NCBI GenBank assembly: GCA_031286585.1
Contig: JAITUC010000024.1
Coordinates: 62,001 to 126,000 of the forward strand
Direction of reading: 5' to 3'
From: Delftia acidovorans
Lineage (GTDB): Bacteria > Pseudomonadota > Gammaproteobacteria > Burkholderiales > Burkholderiaceae_C
DNA length: 64,000 bases
Below the pieces are notes generated by a model that was not told where the DNA came from, did no database searches, and was given only the letters and a program-made list of their open reading frames with translations. Made by a program: the position numbers and the translations under genes. Shown here one piece after another: positions 1-8,701 of the stretch. Positions within the stretch are counted from its first letter, which is position 1. Each line of letters begins with the position of its first letter.

Positions 1-139
1 GGCGCTGCAAAAGGAGTTGATGGCGGTGATCTCCAAGTACGTGGACATCGACGTCAACGACATCAAGGTCCACCTGGAGCGCCAGGAGAACCTCGAAGTG
101 CTCGAAGTCAAGATCGAGCTGCCCGACGCCACGCGCTGA
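1..139 (+). CDS. minE: MinE, cell division topological specificity factor (3' end only)
   Basis: The window opens inside a reading frame whose first full codon is at 2 and which ends with TGA at 137-139. The 45 visible residues run from [17 protein letters not shown] to the end and match the C-terminal topological specificity domain of MinE (SKYVDIDxxDIKVxLE...LEVxxxIELP). MinE drives pole-to-pole oscillation of MinCD on the inner membrane and keeps the division ring at mid-cell. The N-terminal MinD-stimulating helix is outside the window. minC and minD normally lie just upstream. Confidence 0.9.
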   Translation, partial: ALQKELMAVISKYVDIDVNDIKVHLERQENLEVLEVKIELPDATR

Positions 140-144
140 GCACC

Positions 145-165
145 GCCACGGCCCGGGGCCGTGGC
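145..165. terminator. Hairpin between convergent minE and permease gene
   Basis: Stem GCCACGGCC / GGCCGTGGC with a 2-base gap sits six bases after the minE stop and just before the end of the leftward permease gene. There is only a weak T run (TTCAT), so termination is inferred from the stem and the convergent context. Confidence 0.45.
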
Positions 166-173
166 TTCATGCC

Positions 174-1580
174 TCACTCCGCCGCAGGCAGCATGGCTTC
201 GCTTTGCGCACGTGCGGCGGCTGGCCGCACCCACCGCAGGTAGGCCATGCCCAGCAGCGCGATCCAGATGCATCCCACGATCAGCGCGGCGCGGGTGTGG
301 GGGAAGTAGCCGAGCACGCCCAGCACCAGCAGCATGAAGCCTATGGCGGCCAGCGGCGCGGCGGGCCACAGCGGGACCGGGAACTTCAGCGCCGCCACCT
401 GCTGCGGGCTCATGCGGCGGCGCGCCGCGAACTGCGACAGCAGGATCATCAGCCAGACCCAGACCGTGGCGAAGGTGGCGATGGAGGCGATCAGCAGGAA
501 CACGTCCTCGGGGATCAGGTAGTTCAGCACCACGCCGGCCAGCAGCGCCACGGCCATCACCACCACCGTCATCCAGGGCACGCCATGGCGCGAGACGCGG
601 CCGAAGCCGGCGGGGGCCTGGCCCTGGTGCGCCATGCCGTACAGCATGCGGCCGGCGCCGAAGATGTCGCTGTTGATGGCCGACACGGCCGCCGAGATCA
701 CCACGATGTTGAGGATGGTGGCGGCCGAGGAAATGCCCAGGCCGCTGAAGATCTGCACGAAGGGGCTGCCCTGGCTGCCGATCTGGGGCCAGGGGAAGAT
801 GCTCATCAGCACGAACAGCGTCAGCACATAGAACAGCAGGATGCGCAGCGGCACGGCGTTGATGGCGCGCGGGATCACGCGCGCCGGGTCCTTGGCCTCG
901 CCGGCCGAGATGCCGATGATCTCGATGCCGCCGAAGGCGAACACCACCACCGCCAGCGAGGCGATCAGCCCCGGGACCCCGTGGGGCATGAAGCCGCCGT
1001 GCACCCACAGGTTCTGCACGCCGGTCGGCGCCTGGTCGGCCGTCATGCCGAAGCCGAACACCATGATGCCCAGGCCGCCGCCGATCATGGCGATGATGGC
1101 CGCCACCTTGAGCAGGGACAGCCAGAACTCCATCTCGCCGAACACCTTGACCGAGCACAGGTTGAGCGCGCCGATGAAGCAGACGATGGACAGCACCCAG
1201 ATCCAGCGCGGCACCTCGGGAAACCAGAACCCCATGTAGATGCCGAAGGCCGTCACGTCGGCCAGGCAGACGATGACCATCTCGAAGGTATAGGTCCAGC
1301 CCGTGACGAAGCCGGCGAACGGCCCCAGGTAGTCGCTGGCGTACTGGCCGAAGGAGCCGGGCACGGGGTTGTGCACGGCCATCTCGCCCAGCGCGCGCAT
1401 CACCATGTAGACCGCCGCGCCTGCCAGCAGGTAGGCGATCAGCACCGAGGGGCCGGCCTGCTGTATGGCCTTGGCGGAGCCGTAGAACAGCCCCGTGCCT
1501 ATGGCCGAGCCCAGGGCCATGAAGCGGATGTGGCGGGCCGACAGCCCTCGGTGCAGGCTGCCTGCAGATGGTGAACTCAT
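174..1580 (-). CDS. Amino-acid permease, APC superfamily (AAT family)
   Basis: A 468-residue inner-membrane transporter with about 12 hydrophobic segments. The N terminus has the family signature [20 protein letters not shown] in the first helix, followed by [17 protein letters not shown], typical of the proton-coupled AAT family (ProY, AroP, GabP, LysP). Residues around 215-230 ([19 protein letters not shown]) are the usual helix 6 substrate region. The substrate cannot be fixed from sequence; proline, GABA or aromatic amino acids are all possible. It is transcribed leftward, convergent with minE, as a single gene. Confidence 0.85.
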   Translation of the reverse strand: MSSPSAGSLHRGLSARHIRFMALGSAIGTGLFYGSAKAIQQAGPSVLIAYLLAGAAVYMVMRALGEMAVHNPVPGSFGQYASDYLGPFAGFVTGWTYTFEMVIVCLADVTAFGIYMGFWFPEVPRWIWVLSIVCFIGALNLCSVKVFGEMEFWLSLLKVAAIIAMIGGGLGIMVFGFGMTADQAPTGVQNLWVHGGFMPHGVPGLIASLAVVVFAFGGIEIIGISAGEAKDPARVIPRAINAVPLRILLFYVLTLFVLMSIFPWPQIGSQGSPFVQIFSGLGISSAATILNIVVISAAVSAINSDIFGAGRMLYGMAHQGQAPAGFGRVSRHGVPWMTVVVMAVALLAGVVLNYLIPEDVFLLIASIATFATVWVWLMILLSQFAARRRMSPQQVAALKFPVPLWPAAPLAAIGFMLLVLGVLGYFPHTRAALIVGCIWIALLGMAYLRWVRPAAARAQSEAMLPAAE

Positions 1581-1670
1581 GCGGTGTCTCCCCCGTCATT
1601 GGTGAAATGGCTGCCGCCCCCGCAGGCCTCATCAGGCTGCGAGGTAGGTCTGCCATCAGATGTATAAGCC

Positions 1671-1680
1671 TGTATATACA
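1671..1680. promoter_or_regulatory. AT-rich palindrome upstream of the permease gene
   Basis: TGTATATACA is a perfect 10-bp palindrome in the 220-bp gap between the permease start (1580) and the flavin reductase end (1801). A half copy (TGTATA) lies 10 bp to its left. In this GC-rich background it may be a GntR-type operator or a -10 region for the permease. No regulator gene lies beside it, so the role is a guess. Confidence 0.3.
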
Positions 1681-1764
1681 ATATGCGCAGACGCCGATGT
1701 CACGGACCGGGGATTACCCCGAGGCGGGGAAAAAGGGGAAGGGGAGAGCCCTCAAAAGCGGAAA

Positions 1765-1792
1765 AACGGGCCGCCGCGATGGCGGCCCGCAG
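1765..1792 (-). terminator. Rho-independent terminator of the flavin reductase gene
   Basis: Read leftward, stem CGGGCCGCC / GGCGGCCCG (5-base loop) is followed by TTTTT. It starts 9 bases after the flavin reductase stop. Confidence 0.75.
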
Positions 1793-1800
1793 GCCAGGTA

Positions 1801-2331
1801 TCAGCCCAGGCCGCCCGTGTGCATGCGGCCTGCGTGGTAGAGCAGGGGCGTGTGGCCGGCCTGGTGACTGCACTGCTCGACCTCGCCGATGAAGATCACA
1901 TGGTCGCCTTCTTCATGGCGATGGCGGTTGCGGCACTCGAAGACGGTGGTGGCGTCGGAGAGCAGCGGCACGCCTTGTGCCGAACTGCGCCAGGCGGTGT
2001 CGGCGAAGCGGTCCACGCCCTTGCGCGCGAACAGCTCGGCCAGGGGCTTTTGCGAGGCCGACAACACGTGGATGGCGTAGTGCGAGCAATGCTGGAACAC
2101 GGGCAACGATGCCGCCGACAGCGCCATGCTCCACAGCACCAGCGGCGGCGTTAGCGAGACGGAGTTGAACGAGCTCACGGTGACGCCCACCGGATGGCCC
2201 TGCGGGCTGCGTGCGGTGACGATGGTCACGCCCGTGGCGAACTGGCCCAGCGCGTCGCGGAACTCGCGCGACGAGAACGGGGACTGTGGAGGCAGGGCGG
2301 CCATGGCGGCAGGAGGCAGTGCGGAATTCAC
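1801..2331 (-). CDS. Flavin reductase domain protein, possible HpaC
   Basis: A 176-residue FMN-binding split-barrel protein. The core FRDALGQFATGVTIVTAR, the block PLVLWSM and the end GDHVIFIGEVE are diagnostic of the flavin reductase-like family, which hands reduced FMN/FAD to two-component monooxygenases. The hpa genes start about 1 kb away, so it could be HpaC, the reductase of 4-hydroxyphenylacetate 3-monooxygenase, but no hpaB oxygenase is in the window and the exonuclease gene lies between. The longest frame starts at a GTG; an ATG at 2304 is an alternative, and neither has a strong ribosome site. Confidence 0.75.
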   Translation of the reverse strand: MNSALPPAAMAALPPQSPFSSREFRDALGQFATGVTIVTARSPQGHPVGVTVSSFNSVSLTPPLVLWSMALSAASLPVFQHCSHYAIHVLSASQKPLAELFARKGVDRFADTAWRSSAQGVPLLSDATTVFECRNRHRHEEGDHVIFIGEVEQCSHQAGHTPLLYHAGRMHTGGLG

Positions 2332-2494
2332 GGGTGCAAGAACCAGGCGGCAGCAAGGCCGCAGCAGGGCTGCAGCATTTGGGACGGGCGCCCGGAGCCG
2401 GGCAGCAACCTTGCATTATGGGTGCGGAAGCCGGCAGAAGCGGCCGATGGGGACTCTGCCAGGGAGGTCTTTGCCCTGCGTGCCCGGCGTCGGC

Positions 2495-3130
2495 TCACAG
2501 CGCCATGCTCATCTGGGCGGGCGCGGCATTCTGGTTCAGCCAGGCCGTCATGCGGGCCCGCGTGCAGCGCTGCAGCTGCATCAGCAGGGCATGCTCGGGC
2601 CAGGCCAGCGCATGGCGCCGGCACAGGTCCTGCTGCATGCGCGCCAGCAGGGCGGCGGCCATCTCGGCATCGGCCAGCGCACGGTGGGCACGCTCGGCCA
2701 CGGGCAGGCCCAGGTGGGCGGTGAGGCGGCTCAGGCTGTGGCTGGGCGCCTCGGGGTAGATGCGGCGCGACAGCAGCACGGTGCAGGCGAAGGGCTGGGG
2801 CGCGGCCTCGCCGGCCAGGGCCAGTTCGGACTGCCAGAACTTGCTGTCGAAGGCCGCGTTGTGCGCCACCATGGGGGCGCTGCCCACGAAGCGCGCGGCA
2901 TCGCGCATCACCTCCTCGGCCGGCGGTGCGGCGGCGACCATGGTGTTGGTGATGCCTGTCAGCCGCGTGATGAAGGGCGGTATCCAGGCGCCCGTGCGCA
3001 TCAGGCTCTGGAAGCGGTCCACCACCTGGCTGCCCTCGATCAGCACGATGGCGACCTCGGTGGCACGCGCGCCCTGGGCGGGCGCCATGCCCGTGGTTTC
3101 AAAGTCGATGACGGCAATCGGCTGCGGCAT
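2495..3130 (-). CDS. DnaQ-like 3'-5' exonuclease (DEDDh)
   Basis: A 211-residue protein of the RNase T/DnaQ superfamily. Exo I is DFETTG near residue 9, Exo II is VAHNAAFDSKFW near residue 88, and Exo III is HRALADAEMAAALL near residue 147, giving the four acidic residues and histidine of a DEDDh nuclease. It removes nucleotides from 3' ends with two metal ions. Its length and lack of other domains fit a stand-alone exonuclease rather than the Pol III epsilon subunit. It is transcribed with the same polarity as the hpa genes but has no evident pathway link. Confidence 0.85.
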   Translation of the reverse strand: MPQPIAVIDFETTGMAPAQGARATEVAIVLIEGSQVVDRFQSLMRTGAWIPPFITRLTGITNTMVAAAPPAEEVMRDAARFVGSAPMVAHNAAFDSKFWQSELALAGEAAPQPFACTVLLSRRIYPEAPSHSLSRLTAHLGLPVAERAHRALADAEMAAALLARMQQDLCRRHALAWPEHALLMQLQRCTRARMTAWLNQNAAPAQMSMAL

Positions 3131-3195
3131 GGGGCGATTGTGCCCGCCCGGCCCTGACCGGCGCGCCGGGGCGGCTATTGGCGAGGGCGCGGCGG

Positions 3196-3684
3196 CTAAT
3201 CCTCGGCCTCGCTGCCGTCGGCCGCGCCCAGGCGCTGCACGACCTGGTCGAGCAGGGTGTAGAGCTGCTCGATCTCTTCATGGCCCACCAGGCGCTCGAT
3301 CTCGGCATAGGTCTCGGAGGAATGCGGCGCGATCTCGGCCACGATGGCGTGGCCGGCCGCCGTGAGCTCGAACTCCGCGCCGCGCATGTCGCTGGCGTGG
3401 CGCGAGCGCTCCACCAGTTGCCGGCCTTCCAGCGTCTTGAGCAGGCGCGAGAGGCTGGGCATGCTGATGTAGGTGGCCTGCGACAGCTCCATGGGCCGCA
3501 GCCTGTGCGTGACCGCCGCCATGGCGCGCAGCACGCGCCACTGCTGTTCGGTCAGGCCATGGGCGCGCAGCAGGGGCCGAAAGCGCACCATGACCGATTC
3601 GCGGGCGCGCAGCAGCGCCATGGGCAGGGACCGCGAGAAGGCGCGCAGCGGCTCGGGGGCAAAAGAGGTCGTGGTCTGGGGCAT
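3196..3684 (-). CDS. hpaR: HpaR, MarR-family regulator of homoprotocatechuate degradation
   Basis: A winged-helix protein of about 162 residues. The core LTEQQWRVLRAMA, then the recognition region ISMPSLSRLLKTLEGRQLVERSRHASDMRGAEFELT, is the MarR fold and resembles HpaR of the E. coli hpa cluster. HpaR is known to repress the meta-cleavage operon and be released by pathway aromatics. The frame is open to 3774, but ATG codons at 3696 and 3684 fit the family length better; 3684 is chosen. It is the last gene of the leftward hpa operon, 86 bp after hpaI. A possible operator lies upstream of hpaG1. Confidence 0.8.
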   Translation of the reverse strand: MPQTTTSFAPEPLRAFSRSLPMALLRARESVMVRFRPLLRAHGLTEQQWRVLRAMAAVTHRLRPMELSQATYISMPSLSRLLKTLEGRQLVERSRHASDMRGAEFELTAAGHAIVAEIAPHSSETYAEIERLVGHEEIEQLYTLLDQVVQRLGAADGSEAED

Positions 3685-3770
3685 GTTCGGCAGCATCTGT
3701 CGGCTGGATTCTATGCAGCCACCGCTCCCTCCCCGGAGCGGCGTTGCGGTCGCCTTGTCGGGCCGGGGCC

Positions 3771-4592
3771 TCAATAGGTCTGGCTTTGCGGTGCAGGAGC
3801 CGCTGCCTGCTTGAAACGCGCCGCCAGCGCGCTGGTGGCCTGCACCAGCAGGCTGGTGTCCAGGCCCACGGCCGTGAAGGTGCAGCCCAGCTCCAGGTAC
3901 TTGCGGGCCAGGGCCTCGTTGGGCGTGAGGATGCCCGGCGCCTTGCCCGCGCGGCGTATGCGCGCGATGGCGTCGGCAATGGCCTCCTGGACCTCGGGAT
4001 GGCCGGGGTTGCCGATGTGGCCCATGGAGGCCGACAGGTCGGCCGGGCCGATGAAGACGCCGTCCACGCCCTCGGTGGCGGCAATGGCGTCCAGGTTGGC
4101 CAGCGCCTGGCGCGTCTCCACCTGCACCAGCACGCAGACCTGGGCGTTGGCTTCATGGGCGTAGCTGGCACGCCGGCCCCAGGCCGATGCGCGCGCCCCG
4201 CCCATGCCGCGGATGCCGCCCTGGCCGTCGGCCTGCGGATAGCGCGCGGCCCGCACGATGCGTGCGGCCTGCTCGGCCGTGTCCACCATGGGCACGAGCA
4301 GGGTCTGCACGCCGATGTCCAGGTACTGCTTGATCAGCATCTCGCCGACCTCGCCATGGCCCATGGGCACGCGCGCGATGGCGTGGCTGTCGGGATAGGC
4401 GGCGATGGCCTGCAGCTGCGACAGCAGGGTGCGCGTGTCGTTGGGCGAATGCTCGCCGTCGATCATGAGCCAGTCGAAACCGGCCCCCGCGCAGATTTCG
4501 GCCGTATAGGCACTGGCCAGGCCGAGCCACAGGCCGATCTGGGGTTGGTCGGCCGCAATGGCGGCCTTGAAGCGGTTCACGGGTGTCTGCAT
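3771..4592 (-). CDS. hpaI: HpaI, 4-hydroxy-2-oxoheptanedioate aldolase
   Basis: A 273-residue class II (metal-dependent) aldolase of the HpcH/HpaI family. It splits 4-hydroxy-2-oxoheptane-1,7-dioate into pyruvate and succinate semialdehyde. Visible active-site blocks are [14 protein letters not shown] (catalytic His), AIARVP (substrate Arg), LVQVET (metal Glu) and [14 protein letters not shown] (metal Asp). Length matches characterised HpaI. It lies 18 bp after gabD, whose product consumes the semialdehyde, so the two end steps are encoded together. Confidence 0.9.
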   Translation of the reverse strand: MQTPVNRFKAAIAADQPQIGLWLGLASAYTAEICAGAGFDWLMIDGEHSPNDTRTLLSQLQAIAAYPDSHAIARVPMGHGEVGEMLIKQYLDIGVQTLLVPMVDTAEQAARIVRAARYPQADGQGGIRGMGGARASAWGRRASYAHEANAQVCVLVQVETRQALANLDAIAATEGVDGVFIGPADLSASMGHIGNPGHPEVQEAIADAIARIRRAGKAPGILTPNEALARKYLELGCTFTAVGLDTSLLVQATSALAARFKQAAAPAPQSQTY

Positions 4593-4610
4593 GGTGTGAT
4601 TGTCCGGTGC

Positions 4611-6065
4611 TCAGTGGCCCATGCACAGGTACTTGGTGCCCAGGTATTCCTCTATGCCGGCGGCGCCGCCTTCGCGGCCCATGCCCGATTGCTTGACGCC
4701 GCCGAACGGCGCCACGGCCGTGCTGATGATGCCGCTGTTGATGCCCACCATGCCGTACTCCAGCGCCTCGCCCACGCGCCATACGCGGCCCACGTCGCGG
4801 GCGTAGAAGTAGGCGGCCAGGCCGTACTCGGTGTCGTTGGCCATGCGGATGGCCTCTTCCTCGGTCTTGAAGCGGAACACGGGCGCCACGGGGCCGAAGA
4901 CCTCTTCCCTGGCAATGCGCATGCGGTCCGTGGCGTTGGCCAGGATGGTGGGCTCGTAGAAGGTGCCGCCCAGCGCGTGGCGCTTGCCGCCCAGCACGAC
5001 CTCGGCGCCGTTCTTCACGGCGTCGGCCACCAGCTCCTCGACCTTGTCCACGGCGGCCTGGTCGATCAGCGGGCCCTGGCCCACGCCGGCCTCCAGCCCG
5101 TTGCCCACCTTGAGGGCCTGCACGGCGACCTTGAGCCTGGCCATGAAGGCGTCGTACACGCCGTCCTGCACCAGCAGGCGGTTGGCGCACACGCAGGTCT
5201 GGCCGGTGTTGCGGTACTTGGAGGCCATGGCGCCTTCGACGGCGGCATCCAGGTCCGCGTCGTCGAAGACGATGAAGGGCGCATTGCCGCCCAGCTCCAG
5301 CGACATCTTCTTGAGCGTGGGCGCGCATTGCCCGGCCAGCACGCGGCCCACCTCGGTGGAGCCCGTGAAGGTCAGCTTGCGCACGGCCATGCTGGCCGTG
5401 AGCACGCCGCCGATGGCGCGCGAGGAGCCCGTGATCACGCTGAACACGCCTTCGGGAATGCCGGCGCGCTGGGCCAGCTCGGCCATGGCCAGGGCCGACA
5501 GCGGCGTCTGCTGCGCGGGCTTGACGATGATGGTGCAGCCCGCCGCCAGGGCGGGCGCGACCTTGCGCGTGATCATGGCGGCCGGGAAGTTCCAGGGCGT
5601 GATCGCGGCGCAGACGCCCACGGGCTCCTTGGTCACGATGATGCGCTTGTCGGCCCAGGGCGCGGGCACGGTGGAGCCGTAGATGCGGCGCGCTTCCTCG
5701 GCGAACCACTGCACGTAGGAGGCCGCATAGGCGATCTCGCCGCGCGACTCGGCCAGGGGCTTGCCCTGCTCGCTGGTCATGATCAGGGCCAGGTCTTCCT
5801 GGTTCTCCATCATCAGCTCGAACCAGCGCTGCAGCAGGCGCGCGCGGGCCTCGGCGGTCTGCTGCTTCCAGCGGGCAAAGGCGCGTTCGGCGGCGGCGAT
5901 GGCGCGCTGCGTCTCGGCCTCGCCCATGCGGGGCACATGGCCCACGGCCTCGCCGGTGGCGGGGTTGTGGACGTCGATGCGGCTGCCATCGTCGGCGGCC
6001 AGCCATTGGCCGTCGATCAGGCAGAGGTTCTTGAGCAGGCTGGGGTCGCGCAGGGCAAGCGGCAT
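4611..6065 (-). CDS. gabD: NAD(P)-dependent succinate-semialdehyde dehydrogenase
   Basis: A 484-residue aldehyde dehydrogenase. It carries the catalytic glutamate motif LELGGNAPF and catalytic cysteine motif NTGQTCVCANR, with the N-terminal INHP-like block CLIDGQWLAADDG typical of GabD. It oxidises succinate semialdehyde to succinate. In this operon the aldehyde comes from the HpaI aldolase just downstream, rather than from GABA. Spacing to hpaH upstream is about 45 bp, consistent with one transcript. Confidence 0.88.
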   Translation of the reverse strand: MPLALRDPSLLKNLCLIDGQWLAADDGSRIDVHNPATGEAVGHVPRMGEAETQRAIAAAERAFARWKQQTAEARARLLQRWFELMMENQEDLALIMTSEQGKPLAESRGEIAYAASYVQWFAEEARRIYGSTVPAPWADKRIIVTKEPVGVCAAITPWNFPAAMITRKVAPALAAGCTIIVKPAQQTPLSALAMAELAQRAGIPEGVFSVITGSSRAIGGVLTASMAVRKLTFTGSTEVGRVLAGQCAPTLKKMSLELGGNAPFIVFDDADLDAAVEGAMASKYRNTGQTCVCANRLLVQDGVYDAFMARLKVAVQALKVGNGLEAGVGQGPLIDQAAVDKVEELVADAVKNGAEVVLGGKRHALGGTFYEPTILANATDRMRIAREEVFGPVAPVFRFKTEEEAIRMANDTEYGLAAYFYARDVGRVWRVGEALEYGMVGINSGIISTAVAPFGGVKQSGMGREGGAAGIEEYLGTKYLCMGH

Positions 6066-6110
6066 GGGAAATCTCCAATAAGGGCGGGGCAGGCGCCGGG
6101 ACGGCGGCGC

Positions 6111-6944
6111 CTAGACAAAACGGAACTGCAGGCGGCCCAGCGGGCCGTAGTCGGCATCGAACAGGTCGCCGGCCCTGGCGGCCACGGGGCGCGTGAACGA
6201 GCCGGCCAGCACGGTCTGGCCGGGCTCCAGGGCCTCGCCCCAGGGCGCGAGCTTGTTGGCCAGCCAGGCCACGCCGATGGCGGGATGGCCCTGCACGCCA
6301 GCGGCCAGGCCGGTCTCCTCGACCATGCCGTTCTGGCGCAGTATGGCGCCGCACCAGGGCAGGTCTATCACCTGGGGGTCAGCGCGGCCGGCGCCGGTGA
6401 CGATGCCCGCATTGGCCGCGTTGTCGCTGATGGTGTCTTGGACCTTGCGCATGGCCTTGGTGTGGCGGTCGAACTGCTCGATGCGCGCGTCGATGATCTC
6501 GATGGCCGGGGTCACGTGGTCGGTGGCGTCCAGCACGTCCTGCAGCGTGATCTCCTTGCCGCCCGGCAGGCCGGGGCCGCGCAGCGGCGCCTTGAGCACG
6601 AAGGCCAGCTCCACCTCCACGCGCGGCGCGATGAAGTTGGCGGCCGGGATGTCCAGCACCTGGCCCGGCGTGCAGCGGTAGAGCATGCTGTCGAGCAGGG
6701 TGCCGTAGTCGGGCTCGTCGATCTGGCTCGATATCTGCATGGCGCGCGAGGTCAGGCCGATCTTGTGGCCGATCACCTTGCGCCCCGCCGCGATCTGCAG
6801 GCGTACCCATTCGCGCGAGACGCGGTAGCCATCCTCCACGGTCATGCCGGGAAAGCGCTTGGAGAAATGCTCGACCTGCACGCGCGTCTTCTCGCTGTGG
6901 TCGAGCTCCTGGGCCAGTTGGGTCAACAGTTCTTGGGAAAACAT
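6111..6944 (-). CDS. hpaH: HpaH, 2-oxo-hept-4-ene-1,7-dioate hydratase
   Basis: A 277-residue member of the hydratase/decarboxylase family (MhpD, HpcG). Signature blocks are GHKIGLTSRAMQ, EPDYGTLLDSML and RVEVELAFVL, the last carrying the acidic metal ligands. It adds water to 2-oxohept-4-ene-1,7-dioate, giving the substrate of HpaI. It is separated from hpaF by a 159-bp gap that holds a chromosomal repeat, unlike the tight spacing elsewhere in the operon. Confidence 0.9.
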   Translation of the reverse strand: MFSQELLTQLAQELDHSEKTRVQVEHFSKRFPGMTVEDGYRVSREWVRLQIAAGRKVIGHKIGLTSRAMQISSQIDEPDYGTLLDSMLYRCTPGQVLDIPAANFIAPRVEVELAFVLKAPLRGPGLPGGKEITLQDVLDATDHVTPAIEIIDARIEQFDRHTKAMRKVQDTISDNAANAGIVTGAGRADPQVIDLPWCGAILRQNGMVEETGLAAGVQGHPAIGVAWLANKLAPWGEALEPGQTVLAGSFTRPVAARAGDLFDADYGPLGRLQFRFV

Positions 6945-7004
6945 TTTTTCAGTTGTTCAGTACGTTGTTGATTCACTTGAGGCATTTGATACTGGCGCGC
7001 TCCA

Positions 7005-7102
7005 AAGGAGGGACACCGAGGAAGGGCCGCCCCGCCCCGAGGGTGTCGTCCCCCTCCCGCGAAGCGAGAGAGGGGGAAGGCGCGAAGCGACTCAGGGGGG
7101 GG
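7005..7102 (-). repeat. Comamonadaceae-type GC-rich intergenic repeat, copy 1
   Basis: Read leftward this is CCCCCTGAGTCGCTTCGCGC, then CTTCCCCCTCTC, a CTTCGCGGGAGGGGGACGAC block and a GGGGCGGGGCGGCCC block. Nearly the same order of blocks occurs at 19658-19740. The stem CCCCCTC / GAGGGGG (CTTCCCCCTCTC...GAGAGGGGG) can fold. It occupies most of the hpaF-hpaH gap. Confidence 0.65.
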
Positions 7103-7103
7103 C

Positions 7104-7532
7104 TCACCCGAACAGAGGATGGAGGGTGCTGTGCTTGCCGTCATACACCTGGCCCGGGCTTTCATCGACCTGTACGGTCAACCCCAGGTGGCGCTGCGCG
7201 AACAGCGGCTGCAGGTGGCGGCGCGCGCAGGCCAGCAGGGCGTCGCCGGCCTGCTGCTGCACGGCGGCCGAGCGGCCTCGGCCCATGCGCAGGTTGATGT
7301 AGATGAAGCCGTAGTCGCCATCGCCGCCCGCTGCGCGGCCCGCGGCCCCGCCATCGGCCACGGCGCTGTGCGGCGCGGGGTAGGCGAACACGCGCGTGCC
7401 GCCCGTGGGAAAGACCTGGGCACCGTCTTCGGCACGCACGGTGAGCATGGTGTCGGCCAGTGCGCGGCACAGCTGCGTCATGTCGGTGTGCGCGTCCAGG
7501 CTGGCCGTGTAGAGGATGAGCACGTGCGGCAT
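7104..7532 (-). CDS. hpaF: HpaF, 5-carboxymethyl-2-hydroxymuconate delta-isomerase
   Basis: A 142-residue tautomerase-superfamily protein starting MPHVLILYTASL. Removal of Met leaves the N-terminal proline that acts as the catalytic base in this superfamily. The C-terminal part (YGFIYINLRMGRGRS, LTVQVDE) fits CHMI of the homoprotocatechuate pathway, which isomerises 5-carboxymethyl-2-hydroxymuconate before decarboxylation by HpaG. The ATG immediately follows the hpaD TGA, implying translational coupling. A glycine/alanine-rich insert near residues 60-70 is slightly longer than usual. Confidence 0.85.
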   Translation of the reverse strand: MPHVLILYTASLDAHTDMTQLCRALADTMLTVRAEDGAQVFPTGGTRVFAYPAPHSAVADGGAAGRAAGGDGDYGFIYINLRMGRGRSAAVQQQAGDALLACARRHLQPLFAQRHLGLTVQVDESPGQVYDGKHSTLHPLFG

Positions 7533-8351
7533 TCAGGCCACCTCCATGATGGCGGCCGTGCAGCTCACGGCGAAGATGGGAATGGGCTGGCAGTACAGCA
7601 CCTGGCCCGCGCCGCGCGCGGCGGCGGCCACGGCGATGAAGCTGCGGATCTCGAAGCCTCCCTGGCCGGCGTCGCGGTAGGTCTCGGCGTCGGTGTACGA
7701 CAGCAGGGCCTCCCGGTCGTTGCGGCACCAGCGGTCCATGAACTGCTGGTCCCACTCCCAGTTGACCTTGCCCGAGTCGGGCGTGGCCGGCCAGTGCGAG
7801 ATTCCGCCCGTGCCCACGATGGCGATGCGCTCGGGCGCCTTGTCGCAGGCGCGGCGCAGGGCCTCGCCGAAGGCCCAGGCGCGGTGCAGCGGCGTCAGCG
7901 GCGGGCCCTGGCAGTTGATGTTGACGGGGATGATGTCCTTGTCATAGGCCGGCGTCAGGAAGTGCAGCGGGACCATGATGCCGTGGTCGAACTTCCACTC
8001 CTCGGCAAAGGCCACGTCCACGGTCTGCATGACCTCGGTGATCAGGCGCCGCGACAGGTCGGCATTGCCGGGAATGCGGTGGCGCTCTATGCCCAGCCAG
8101 GCCGGGTCCTCGATGGGCCCTTCGTAGTGGTCTGCCATGCCGATGGCATAGGCCGGCATGTTGTTCATGAAGAAGTTGGCGAAGTGCTCGGCCGCGATGA
8201 CGATCACGGCGTCGGGCCGCGCCGCCTCCAGCCGTGCGCCCATGTCGCGGAAGGCGGCATGGAAGGCATCCCTGGTGGCCGGATCGGCCAGGTGTGCGCG
8301 GCCCGTGATGCCGGGCGCGTGGCTGCAAACGCCTGCAAAAACCAGACTCAT
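7533..8351 (-). CDS. hpaD: HpaD, 3,4-dihydroxyphenylacetate 2,3-dioxygenase (class III extradiol)
   Basis: A 272-residue LigB-fold extradiol dioxygenase beginning MSLVFAGVCSHAPGI, where the His is an iron ligand. Further blocks are IVIAAEHFANFF, the second histidine region FDHGIMVPL, and IVGTGGISHWP. It cleaves the catechol ring of homoprotocatechuate with Fe(II) and O2. The frame opens at a TTG (8366), but GCAGGAG lies 7-14 bases before the ATG at 8351, so that ATG is chosen. It begins one base after the stop of the LigA-like gene, so the two are translationally coupled and probably form one enzyme. Confidence 0.87.
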   Translation of the reverse strand: MSLVFAGVCSHAPGITGRAHLADPATRDAFHAAFRDMGARLEAARPDAVIVIAAEHFANFFMNNMPAYAIGMADHYEGPIEDPAWLGIERHRIPGNADLSRRLITEVMQTVDVAFAEEWKFDHGIMVPLHFLTPAYDKDIIPVNINCQGPPLTPLHRAWAFGEALRRACDKAPERIAIVGTGGISHWPATPDSGKVNWEWDQQFMDRWCRNDREALLSYTDAETYRDAGQGGFEIRSFIAVAAAARGAGQVLYCQPIPIFAVSCTAAIMEVA

Positions 8352-8352
8352 C

Positions 8353-8679
8353 TCAAACTCCTGCAACTTTTTCGTTCATGCCTGTCGTCATGGCGTAGAC
8401 GCCCGCGCGCACCGGCCCGTGCTTTTGCACGCCGTCGCGCATGGCCTGCAGGTAGTCGGCCCAGGGCATGCCCAGCAGCGGCGCGAAGTGCATGAGCAGC
8501 TGGCCGTTGCAGCCCAACACGTAGAGCTTGCCGATGTCGCCGTGGAACATGGCTTCGTACTCCTCGGGCTCCAGCGCGTACTCGGCCAGCAGCGCGGCGC
8601 GGTCCTCGGCAAAGCGCCGCTGCACCTCGGGCTCGCGGTTGAGCTGGAACAGGAATTTCTGCATGGTGTACAGGCTCAT
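8353..8679 (-). CDS. LigA-like alpha subunit of an extradiol dioxygenase
   Basis: A 108-residue protein (MSLYTMQKFLFQLNREPEV...) with the LigA-family helical domain: ALEPEEYEAMFHGDIGKLYVLGCNGQLL then MPWADYLQAM. In protocatechuate 4,5-dioxygenase the LigA subunit caps the LigB active site. Here it is followed by the LigB-type HpaD with one intervening base, so a two-subunit dioxygenase is likely. The ATG at 8679 is preceded by GGGAG. Characterised enteric HpaD enzymes work without such a subunit, so this is a variant arrangement. Confidence 0.8.
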   Translation of the reverse strand: MSLYTMQKFLFQLNREPEVQRRFAEDRAALLAEYALEPEEYEAMFHGDIGKLYVLGCNGQLLMHFAPLLGMPWADYLQAMRDGVQKHGPVRAGVYAMTTGMNEKVAGV

Positions 8680-8701
8680 GGCATCTCCCGTTGATTCGGC
8701 C

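Noticed and set aside
3744..6971. A 1075-codon open frame on the plus strand opposite hpaI, gabD and hpaH
   Set aside because: A mirror frame caused by high GC in real genes. Its product is His/Gly/Arg/Ala-rich without any domain, while the opposite strand encodes three well-known enzymes.
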